In this document: in pieces, positions 11,049 to 20,791 of the stretch
Position numbering within the stretch: position 1 is the first letter of the stretch
Layout: every line of letters starts with the position of its first letter
DNA from: Pseudevernia furfuracea
Lineage: Eukaryota; Ascomycota; Lecanoromycetes; Lecanorales; Parmeliaceae
Length of the DNA stretch: 64,000 nt
Direction: 5' to 3'
Assembly: GCA_022315425.1 (NCBI GenBank)
Contig: JAIUPT010000041.1
Span: 496,001 to 560,000, forward strand
The notes under the pieces: generated by a model
What the model was told of the DNA's origin: nothing
The model's database searches: none
Seen by the model: only the letters and a program-made list of their open reading frames with translations
Position numbers and translations under genes: made by a program

Positions 11049-12706
11049 GATGAAGCAGATTCTGATGAGAGGCTGTGGTTTAATGTTTAGTACTGTGTAA
11101 GTGGTGTGTTACTCTCTGCTTTGGTGAGATAATAAGGCAGAGGTTCGAAGGTGGTAAGGAATACTGTTGTAGTGGGGTAGATCAAGAAATAGCGGGGTAG
11201 AGTGAGCAATTCCCGGTTTCAGTAATCCTCAATCTATTACATTTGAGCATCGCGCCACTATTTCTTTAATTTGGAATACATCATATACCCTCATTACTTT
11301 TGCCGTTGTTAAATGTCTAAGACTGATTATTACCAGATCGCCTCTATGGCGCAGACCTTTTCTCATGATATCGAACTGTCCCGCTACAACAGATACATTC
11401 AAAGGATACCTCACCACTGCGGATCTCTTCGATTATTTTCCAAGATGGGTTTTCAAAGAGCGCGGGAGCCTAGGACATTGTGAACTTGATGTAAGTCCCT
11501 GCTTGTAACGCGTACTGAAACTCTTGTCCCCCAAGCCATGGTGCAAGATGGTTGGGGCTCGAAGTTTCTATCCAGTCGGGAAAGAAAGACGTGGGTATTG
11601 AGTTGGATATAAAGGTGAATTGTAATGATCAACCGCTATTTTACCGTCCCCCTTCAGCTAGGAATCAGACCAGCGTCCCGTGATAGCGAGCTAAACTCCA
11701 GAGTTTTTGTCATCTTCTGTAACCGCCTATCTATCTTAGGTAGCTATATTTTGTCCTTTTCTCAGTAGTGCTATTCTTTGTATCTTTATTTATCTAATAG
11801 TACCCTCTAACATGATGCGATAGCTGAATTGCAGTTTTAGGAGGAAGAGAAGATCTTCAAACTACTTCCGCGATCCGACTCTCTAGCAATTGTGCAATGT
11901 CTAGGTGGTCAAGGCGTACAAGCCGACGCAATAAGCAACCATACCTAACACCAATTCATGATTGATTTAACTATTATATCGTATATGTTGCATGTCGTTG
12001 GTGAATTATTGATATTCATGGATAGAATGACCATACATGGGGAACATACTTGCTCGTGGTGCTGTAGTATGGGCAAAATTCCGTCCAATAGCATATGCCT
12101 ATGTTAGGCGATGTGATCCGCTGAAATAACTAGGGCGTTGAGATGGTGGATATATAGGGGGTGAAGGGGAGTGGTAATTGGGAGGTTACTCTGATCTTGT
12201 ACTTGCACTGAAATATTCACTTGATGTAGAAGAGTAACATTTTCTGTACCTTTCATGTCCAACTGCTCATCTTATTCAGGCTACCCTTGTCGTGCCGTTC
12301 CGCCTCTCCTCTTCATGTGAAAGAGGGAGCGATATTTCCTTTTCATCCCGTAAGGGTATGCTTCGTTGGCCAAGCTGATCCGCGCTCAAAAATTACCCGT
12401 CTTCTAGGATGGTGTAACCGTTTCTGATGAGATACGCCGCCACCGCGAAGAGAGCTAGACTTTCTATATGTATGCACAAGTTGATTGAATTAGTCTATCA
12501 GTCTGACTTTTGAAGGTAAAAAGAGTGAGATCACAATTCAAGGGGATCCAGAGGACCCTATTTCGCAAAGAGTGAAATGCTTTGACAGTTGATTACTTGC
12601 TCGCTTGCTTTTTGGCCAAAAGCGACATACGTACCTGAATTTAGGGGAGTCTTGAGATTCGCGCTGCGTACCCATTCGTATCATTCAAGTACGCCGAAAT
12701 TCTTGC
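11049..12706. other. AT-rich intergenic region
   Basis: No supported gene. Base composition is visibly richer in A and T than in the housekeeping block. No open frame exceeds about 60 codons. It adjoins the decayed gene at 12.7-13.3 kb and may hold more decayed sequence. Confidence 0.5.
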
Positions 12707-13301
12707 TACAGTATGTGTATCACCTTACTATGTGTCATTCCATGCAGGACCGTCGTGTCGGATAGCGTGACTACATTTATGTCAATCTCTTCGTCATCGG
12801 AGTCAGAGTAATCTGAATCAGAGTCGCTTCTTTGCAGTACACCTGGGTCCTTTATGGTTCAAGAGTTTTCCTAAGATACCGTGAGCCATTTAAGAGATTC
12901 CGGCTGAATGTGTTGTACGGACTTCAAAAACATATTCCAGGTACCATTTACAGAGATCCATTATGGTGAGCTGGATAGGTGTTGTAAGTGATGATACGAG
13001 AGTATTGCCAAAGCCGTTTGTAACTTACTAGTCCCGAACGTTCGTAGTTGATAGTCATTAGCACAGAGAAATCTTTTCCGTCAGGCGATAAGCCAGTCTC
13101 GCATGCCTAGAAGTTGACATTGAGCATGCGATTATAGACGCCACTGTCAGAGTCGTAGAACCCTCGAGGTGTCGATTCAAACCGACTCAAATTGCAGTAA
13201 ACTACAATGTTTGTCAAGTTACTTTTATCTGAAAAACCACACAGTGGCACGAATGCAAATCATCTGGACTGATCTGAACTAATATCAGAATAATACTTCA
13301 T
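12707..13301 (-). pseudogene. decayed protein-coding gene with C-to-T type stop codons
   Basis: A protein-like frame starts at ATG 13301 and runs to about 13022, where a GTAAGT donor follows. It reads well (FAFVPLCGFSDKSNLTNIVV, PRGFYDSDSGVYNRMLNVNF, GLSPDGKDFSVLMTINYERS) but is broken by TGA at 13262-13260 and TAG at 13109-13107. A second block includes MDLCKWYLEYVFEVRTTHS and is broken by TAA at 12892-12890. A third, in another frame, is the acidic SDSDSDYSDSDDEEIDINVV, about 12840-12775. All three stops can be explained by single C-to-T changes (CGA, CAG, CAA), and two of them are CpA to TpA. I do not recognise the family. That this is one former gene is inference from order and strand. 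Confidence 0.5.
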
Positions 13302-14669
13302 TCAACTAGTCCGAACAAATAACGATACAGAAAGTGAGGGCAGAAACCATCGGGCGCCTTGCAGTGCAGTCCGAAGACTGCAATTCAGCACACCGTGTAA
13401 TTAGAAATCTTATCTGATTTCCGATATTCCAAAAGCAAATTAGTCTCCTACTTCGCCTTTTCACTCGTGAGCTTTTAAGACAAAAGTACCCATTGTTGAT
13501 TATATGGGTGACGAAGGTGAGTAGGGCTAAGTGGTGTAAAACAAACACTTAAGAATAGCTTTTAGTGATGTAGGAATAATAGGTAATATGAATCTAGAAT
13601 ATCTATCAGTACTCTGTGATTTCTTGAAAATGAACTGCCTCGGTAGACATCGCAGATTGCTTGACCAGCTCGACTACGGCAAATGCGTAGCGCAATATCA
13701 GCCTGTTCGTGCGAAGTTCTATCTGTCTAGACAATGTTTGGGCTTACTTTTCGTAGCTTGCGTATGTCAAACTATCAAAATTGTAAGAACCGCAATTAAG
13801 TAGCTTTGCAATTATCCCAAAGGAATTAGGACTAGGTATATATGATTGTGGAAAAATAATTGTGCATTTAGCAATTGCAAAAAGAACTCGATTTCTTGGC
13901 ACTAGCACAAGGTCGCGCCCACACCAGGGAGAGTACTGAATATTATAGGTATACAAATATAACGTATATAAAAGTTGATATTCTCGTTACTGCGATTTTA
14001 ATGCTGTAGAAATAAGATAACTCGAACGATGCTTCCTTGAGATGTAAGAGATTAAAGAATCGTAGTTTAACAATCAAGAGCCGCTCTGAAAGATCTTCAA
14101 CGGCTTATATAAGTTACCTGGTATATCTCGACGAACATGTAATATAATCTTACAATTCTAGCATTGTTTGGATTGCAATATCAAAAGCACCTATGATATC
14201 TAGTATTCTATCAGCTGGGGCCGCGACCTTGTGTGAGTGCCAAAGGATCGAATTCTTTCTGCAATTGCTAGATACGCTAAATTTGCTAGCGCGTTTCTCG
14301 TGTCTGCCCCACTAGTGGACTGCTACAAATCTTGTTGTGATGGTCATTGAAGTACGAAAGCCGCAACGAATTATGGTTCCCGATGGAGGCACGGCTGATG
14401 AACAAAGTGTACAGTTCCTTACCGAGAGCAATCCCGATAATAAGGCGGTGAACCTGATGTGCTTGAGATGCAGCATTGTGCAACAACAGGTCAAAGCATG
14501 CTAAGCATATAGTTATAGACTAGCTGACGGCGAGACAGTCTCCGGGAATACTGTGCGAGCAGTGTAATTGCTCCACTGACACGCAGCTCGCGCGAAATTT
14601 AGGATGGGCTTTTCGAAGTACATATGCCCTAAACTGCTAGTATTGATATAGAAGGCCTAACAGACTAAG
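13302..14669. other. AT-rich stretch with possible upstream coding remnant
   Basis: Mostly without coding support. On the plus strand a protein-like frame runs from about 14322 (after a CTAG acceptor-like site) to 14504, including VVMVIEVRKPQRIMVPDGG and VQFLTESNPDNKAVNL. It could be an upstream exon of the gene that follows, but I could not join it in frame with certainty. Confidence 0.35.
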
Positions 14670-15708
14670 ATGTTCGCGACCTTGGCATTGGCTGGTGGCT
14701 CTTCTACGATGGTCCGAACTGGACTCTCAAAGCTCACGTCTCCTACGAAGGTATCTCGTTGGCGGACAGGGCGGCATCTACTGTTCGTGATTTGGAGTTG
14801 CCCGCAGACCACGCCATCTCCCCTTCGGAATTCCGATTCTCACTCCAAGACTTTCTCCAGCAATTTTATTCTCTGCCACATCGCTGGGGATGGGAGTTCG
14901 AACCTCTCACTGAAAATATCATATCTTCCAGTGCGCAATGGCAGGAAAGCTACTTCCTCAAATCGACTCTGATGCCTACACATACACACAACGAGGCTAC
15001 TATAGTTGCGGCATCCCTTCGCTGTCTTGCAATTTCAAATGAGATAAACCAAATTTCGGGCAATTGGTTCTCCTCCTGCTTCGGATGTGAGGACCAACGC
15101 TATGCCCGGCTAGCATATGTGAAACGCAACCCTGGGGGCCAAAACACAGGTATCCGGCCATCAGTAGTGGTATGGCGATTTGAGTATGACGCTCAGTTGT
15201 CTGATTTCTCCTCGCAGAACAGGGAGCGGTTACCGCAGATGATCCAGAGGACTATTCAAATGGCGCAGCGTCTGCTGTACCGTGGTCGACCGCAGGATTG
15301 GCCATCCATATTCTACGTGCTCTGTATTCTGTTGCTAGTCCAAGGAGATACAGATGCCCATATCTGGACCAAAGCCACTGACCGAGGTTCAAAGGAGACA
15401 TGGAAAGCGATTCAAGAACTCTGCCACCTTTTTCATCTTACTACGAGCAACATGCAGCCATTGAGTTCGGACTGTGACATCAAGCGTTACGCGGTCATGG
15501 TGGATGACAATGAGCTAGCTGTGGAGCATTATCGGCGGATACATCAGCTATGGATGGCCAACAGTGAGTTTATACGTAGGCTTCAAGGAGCCACCGCCCA
15601 GAATAATGAATGACATGATTTACAGAGGATGGCGAAGAAGACGAGGAAGATGCCGATGATTTGTGGAGAAACATCGACAGCTTTGTTCATGGAATGTTAT
15701 TGTTATAG
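14670..15708 (+). CDS. unrecognised fungal protein, 5' end not found
   Basis: A long open frame runs from an acceptor-like CTAAG at 14669 to 15563. It is joined by a 62-nt intron (GTGAGT..TACAG, 15564-15625) to a last exon 15626-15708 ending DDLWRNIDSFVHGMLLL. The joined part gives about 325 residues. It is helix-rich, with SEFRFSLQDFLQQFYS, HRWGWEFEPL, a polar middle and WPSIFYVLCILLLVQGDT. The style resembles C-terminal regions of fungal regulators, but I see no zinc finger or other DNA-binding motif. No in-frame ATG lies at the start of the frame, so an upstream exon must exist (possibly at 14322-14504) or the 5' end is lost. The functional-looking terminal intron suggests recent or continuing expression. 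Confidence 0.5.
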
Positions 15709-16083
15709 AGTTAGGTATCGCACCTCGATCTATTTCTGGCTACCAAGCTTTCTGTACTTGCAGCATTATCAATATATAGCTGGTTCAGAGTATTGCAAGG
15801 ATAGCTGTCTAGCGCTGTGTGAGCATGCACATCAGCTATATCTCTTCAACCTATCTAGTCTAAGTAAACTTTCTGCGATTGTCTTTGATGTTTGGACAGC
15901 TTATCTGCTACATTGATCGTTTGCCGCTATCAGCTAGCGTCCCGCAAGCAGCTGCATCGAATTTTTGTACCAATTGAAGTACTCTGGAAGAGTGGTAATG
16001 GCAAATTTGGTGCTAATTGATTCTAGCATTGCGCCATAGATCTCCTTCTCTAGGCTCGCAATCATTTGCCTATTATCTCCTCG
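15709..16083. other. intergenic, nothing recognised
   Basis: Short AT-rich spacer between the unrecognised plus-strand gene and the pseudogene on the minus strand. Confidence 0.5.
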
Positions 16084-16862
16084 CTACTGGAACTTCATCT
16101 TTACTATCTCCACACGCTTCACCTCTCTCGAAGGCGCCAACATCCTTACCTCCGCCTCTTGATTTGTATTGAGCCAATTACCCTGATCCCGCACCCGAAT
16201 TTGCTTCAGTCCCTTCAATTCTTTGCGGACAACGCGCCTAAAGTCTTCCCAGATCACTTCCTTCAGCGGCATGAAAGGATACAGGCCACACGCACCCGGG
16301 GCGGCATAGTTCAATTGAACGGACCAGTCCAGATGGAGGACTCTGATCGCAGCGCGGCGTTGCGGCAAAATGGTGCAAGTGAGAAGTCGCAACGCGGAAG
16401 AATTGGTGAAAGAGAAGGTATTAGTGGATTACAGGAGGTCGAATGCTTCGATATAGCTAATCGCAGCCTTCAACAGTCCATCAGAGCTCAAAAATGGCAA
16501 ATCAAGAAGTCTCTTCTCTTTCTGCGATAACAAAACAAAAAACAAAGAATCTCGCACACGCGAAAGAGCAAAATAAAGATGATAACAAACTCACATCCTT
16601 CGACACGTCAAAAGCAACCCCAACATCCCTCGGTTAACGCCAAAACTTCCATAATTCTCATAGCAGACACTATCACAACCCACCATCTCATAGCAACTCT
16701 TCAGCTCGCAAGCACCCATACTCGCCGACTCGCATTTCACGTGTGGCCCATTCTGCGAGGCCTCCACCCTACACACAACAAAGGTCCCCCCAGCACCTCT
16801 CCGTAAATTATCTCTCGCAGCTCTAGAGGAAGTTTGAAGAGGGAACATTCCAACTGGGGCTC
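16084..16862 (-). pseudogene. LPLELR-type (DUF7730-like) fungal protein, broken
   Basis: The family signature LFKLPLELREIIYGEVLGG is read from about 16840 to 16784. The next conserved part (TFVVCRVE..., LLGLLLTCRR) is one base out of frame. The shift falls in a run of six G (minus strand, 16791-16786), where a seventh G would restore it. A 138-nt intron (16594-16457) joins CRR to IYIEAFDLL, followed by TAA at 16431-16429 exactly where the family has Tyr, then STNTFSFTN and IRVLHLDWSVQ. The frame then stays open to 16084. The family, named DUF7730 in recent Pfam from memory, is F-box-like in style and of unknown function. Two separate lesions make this a pseudogene unless the G-run is a sequencing error. 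Its true 5' end was not found. Confidence 0.65.
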
Positions 16863-17632
16863 CTAGGAAACGGATTAATGGAACGTCAATGTCTTTGAAC
16901 ATGGCCGGCCAATTGGTGATCAATTCAAAAACGATTCCGCTTGAGAGTAACAGTGCAGGTTTAGATGGACTAATCATGAACGATTTTGGGGCCGGACGAG
17001 TGCATTTCGCCACTTCTTACCCAACCAAAGTCCTCAGATAGGACCAGTGATGTTACGGGTATCAGCGTTCAAGTATCTCAAGGGGACGCAGAGGAACTGA
17101 GTCGCTTTTTGTCGTGGAAATGTGGCAATAATTGCAATATGTTTATTGATTCAGATGTAAGATGCTGCAGTAGGGCAACTTGGCTCACATTGTGGCAAGA
17201 TCTATGATGTGATATCGAGAGCTATCGAGGGTTTACGTGGAAACTTCTGATATCTGTATATCTCGAGGTATCCGAGCACTTGCAGGAAACTTCAGCTCAC
17301 GTTAACTTATTCTTCTCTTCGCTTAGGCCACCATCGATGCGTGAAGAGGCGTGTATAAAGCTAAGCATCTGAAGCACCGCGCTGTAAGTGTTATGGTATT
17401 CTTGGATGGGCCGTTTTGCCGTGGGCTTAGTAGATCGATTGGGTGGGGCCGATCTGATGGAGCAGATCTGGTGAGGCCGCTTGATTGAGGTCGTTATAGT
17501 GAAAGAGCTTCGTCGTGGTGGTAGACCTTCATCTTGGTGGGCATGGCTTTTGTGGAAATCGTGGGGGCCGCGTTGGTGAGACCGCTTTGATGAGGGAACT
17601 CCGCTTTGGTGAGATGTTGGCGAAGCTTTGTC
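16863..17632. other. intergenic or decayed sequence
   Basis: I see no supportable gene. Weak imperfect repetition of a TTGGTGAG-like motif appears at 17470-17640 and grades into the repeats of the next feature. Confidence 0.4.
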
Positions 17633-17976
17633 TTAGTGAGAGAACTGAGACCATCTTTTCCATGTTGATTTTTTCCGCCCCGTATCGACATCTGTAGAAC
17701 CGTACAACGTGCAAGGGCTCGGTGATTCTGTAGCTTTGGTCTTGTCGCCCGTATCGACATCTGCAAAATCATACAGTTTCCCAAGGCTTGATGGTTCTGT
17801 AGCTTTCATTTTGTTGCCTGCATCGGCAACTTTAGATTCTTTAGTCCAACCACGGCTCAGCTCTTCTATCCACTCATCCAACTCTACAGGAAGCGGTTCA
17901 TCCGCCACAACATTTAACATTCTGAATCCCTTGCCGTGGGTACTGAATCTGAAAGGATACGAGTCCAGAGCAACGG
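17633..17976 (-). CDS. possible exon with 23-residue repeats
   Basis: An open frame follows an acceptor-like GCTTAG at 17977. It reads AVALDSYPFRFSTHGKG, then PLPVELDEWIEELSRG, then about two and a half repeats of 23 residues built on DVDTGDKTKATE. In DNA the repeat period is about 69 bp with the shared CGTATCGACATCTG. Upstream on the same strand a further protein-like segment (HDFEGSYHWTTETTSVHC, about 18140-18090) may be another exon. I do not recognise a family. No complete gene model can be supported, and a repeat-driven shadow is possible. Confidence 0.35.
17682..17820. repeat. tandem repeat, period about 69 bp
   Basis: Two adjacent diverged units share CGTATCGACATCTG and TTCTGTAGCTTT at matching offsets of about 69 bases. 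The period is a multiple of three, so it is compatible with a coding repeat on the minus strand. Confidence 0.55.
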
Positions 17977-18731
17977 CTAAGCATCAAGACAAACGGGGAC
18001 ACGACCGACCTTCCACGCCTCAGGCCTTATATAGCATGGTTGGCTTCAGCCTCGGTATCGAACTCAGCCCAGCCATGTGTACAATGGACGCTAGTCGTCT
18101 CGGTTGTCCAATGGTACGATCCCTCGAAGTCATGTATCAATTGCGGTGTGAATCGAGTAAAACAGGAAAGAAAATGATTTACACCGGAAATAACTTTGTC
18201 TTATGGGTGGAATCGTGCTCTCACAGATTGATGAGTAAAATGACCATGGAGCCGTCTGCTGGAACTTCAGCGATTTTGCCTCACGGTTTGTCACTCTGAC
18301 GTACCCGACAAGAGGCTTTGGAGGCATAACGTGGCCCGAAGATTAGTTAGTTGACAGGTAGTGCCTGAGAAACAAGATAATGATCATTTTAGCGTTTAGA
18401 AATATGTCAACTGGCGACGACGGTGGGTACCCTTTTATTAGTCCGTTGCCAACTAGCGTATCTTGGAGGAAGATATAACAATGATACGAGCCGCCTGCTG
18501 CTATGATGATGGCCATTGTCAGAACGGGGCAGTTAATTCAAACACGTCAATCGCCTGCTGTGCGTTTTTCCAGGAGTTAAAGAGACGCGCAGAAGGATCG
18601 CGGTCCACAGGAATAAGGTGATAATGACAACCCAAAGCATCGTAATACATGTCCTAATTTGGACTGCTGGCGGTGTTGGTCAAAAGGGTACGCCTGTTGC
18701 CTACTTGCTTTTCCTGCGCGAACTCACACAG
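17977..18731. other. intergenic or unresolved coding sequence
   Basis: Protein-like fragments occur on the minus strand (18140-18050), but I cannot build exons in frame. From 18300 to 18731 I see nothing. Confidence 0.35.
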
Positions 18732-20003
18732 CTAAGGCTTTCGTTTGTGTGAGTGGAGCTGGTGGTTCTTGAGAAGGTCGATAAAGTGGATGCCTACCTC
18801 GCCTACCTCATGCATGCAACCGGTTAGCGGTGTTGGTGCACGCGAGGCCAGCACGGACCAGGTTGTACATTTCCCGAGACTGCGAATCCAAAAGGAACCA
18901 GCTCCGAAATCAGTGCAAGTGTCAGCAGAAGAAAGATTCCGAATCAGAATAAATATATTCAACAAAATTACCTTGAAGTTTCGAACTTCTAAGTTGCAGC
19001 CTTTAGGAACCTCAACAATCAAAGTGCTCTTGTGCTTTAAGAACACACAGTGCACATGACTGAAAAGCCTTAAGGTATGCAAATATGGTGTGTAAGGCCT
19101 ACCAGACCTCTTTGGAACCCTCAAATCCTGCGCACACCCTCCCACCACGCCAACGCAATGTTCGATCTCCTCCTTCCACACAAGCGAGCGCTGCGAATCG
19201 CATTCGAATAGTGCAGTCCACAACGCGCACCTACTGATCCAGGAACTATAAGACTCCGTAGCCAACGCTGCCGAAAGGCGCAAACATGACTGAAGAATAG
19301 TTTCACCAAAGACATTTAGAGAGTCTCCGCACATAGTGAAAGACGACACTCGCAGACCCGTGAGATCCACGCGCGGAGGACATCGATCGACATACACGCA
19401 CAACGAACGACAAGCGGCAGCAGGTGCGGACGCCGGCGAAGCCTCGGCTAGTGTGCCTGAGAGACCTGCGTATAAAGAAAATACAAGCCCTTCGAGAATA
19501 CGAACATGGTTTGGAGATTGGCGAGAGTCCGCTATTGCACATGTGAGCCGTTTCTTCACGTGCACGGATGGCACTACGTTGCAGAGGATGCTGGGAGCTG
19601 GATGGGCTGTAATGAATTCTGGAGAAGGCGGATCAGGAGCAGAGGGGGAAGATTCGTCGTTTTGAGCAGCAGGCGAGTAATCGTGATCCGCAGGAGTTGA
19701 AGAGCCGGTGGGGGAGGAGATGTGGGCGAAGGATGGTTTTCAGCTCTGCATGTCTGAGAGAGGTTTGCTTGAAGCTCTTCGGATCACATGTTCGGCGCTT
19801 CTTCGACAAGCGATTATGGGACCGTCACGGATGAGTTTCCAGCCTCTCCCGCGGGTAGCCTGGTAGAATCTAGAAGCTACATCCACATCGTTCTTCTTGT
19901 CCTCAGTTCTGTTCATCTCTAGAAGTATCCAATCGTCCCCAGTCTTCTCATTCGTAAAATCCCGTAGGGCTCCCATGACACGCCTACTCTTAACCAACCC
20001 CAA
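18732..20003 (-). CDS. unrecognised protein, long frame interrupted by one TGA
   Basis: One reading frame stays open from 20003 to 18732 except for a TGA at 19742-19740. The part before it reads like protein (MGALRDFTNEKTGDDWILLE at about 19976). The part after starts with a Ser/Pro-rich linker (SSPTGSSTPADHDYSP), then a helical, Cys-containing stretch (VFGETILQSCLRLSAALATE). Toward the 3' end an intron from GTAATT near 18970 to CAG near 18886 would instead give a C-terminus ending TANRLHA. I found no splice choice that removes the TGA and keeps the downstream frame. It may be a recent pseudogene, two genes, or an intron I missed. No family is recognised. Confidence 0.35.
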
Positions 20004-20248
20004 TCACGCACCGCTCTGACCCCGCCCACAACCATCAAATACCAAATCGCACGACAAGAAACACCAACAAGACGCCAGGAGCGCGGCGAGGGCGACATCA
20101 GCATCTCAGTCACCGACATCACCCCCATCCGTCAAGCATCTGATTCAACAAACACTGCAGTATATGGCCGTGGCGAAACTCACCGGGGGTCGTTGGGAAG
20201 CCAATTTCGGCTGCATCTACTACCATATCCCCCTCGATATATCTAGGA

Positions 20249-20773
20249 TTGAAATGTTTGAAGATCAACGACATAATGAGAAATGAGGTGCAAGGGAGAG
20301 ACTTGGACAGTGATGAAGAAAGGGAGAATGAGTGGGATAACGCTGGGCCAAAGTTATTCCTAGCCCCCGCTGATGATCACATGCTGAAGGTGGAAGTTGG
20401 GGACGCGGTGGTTATCAAGGACGTGAGCTACTTCAAGAAGACACGCGGAGTGAAGCTTTGGGCGAAGAGAGTCGTTGGTGATGAGGAGGTGAAGCTTAGC
20501 AGGGCGGAAAACGACAGGCTTCAGATTGACTAAAAAGAATTCTTTACTGGACCCAGGCGGAAGGATTTGGGTTCGTTGTTCTCGGATGGAGTTGGCAGAC
20601 AGCTGTACGATGGCTCGAGACCAGAAGAATCAAGTAGCTGTGGCTTTCAGTCTGAACAAGCTTTCACATACATTGACTACACGCCTGAAGAGAAGGGAGG
20701 CACTGATGCGGACCAGGGTGAGATAAGTACTAGTTTAGACGTCTCTGCTATTATGGTGTACATATGGGAATAA
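20249..20773 (+). CDS. possible small acidic protein, structure unresolved
   Basis: A 94-codon frame (20249-20533) has a charged, protein-like product (DLDSDEERENEWDNAGPKLF, VEVGDAVVIKDVSYFKK). A second frame (about 20557-20773) reads GRQLYDGSRPEESSSCG and QAFTYIDYTPEEKGG and ends in AIMVYIWE. They could be two exons of one gene, but no donor/acceptor pair I tried keeps the frame with good signals. No family is recognised. Confidence 0.3.
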
Positions 20774-20791
20774 AAAGATATCGTTAGGGCT

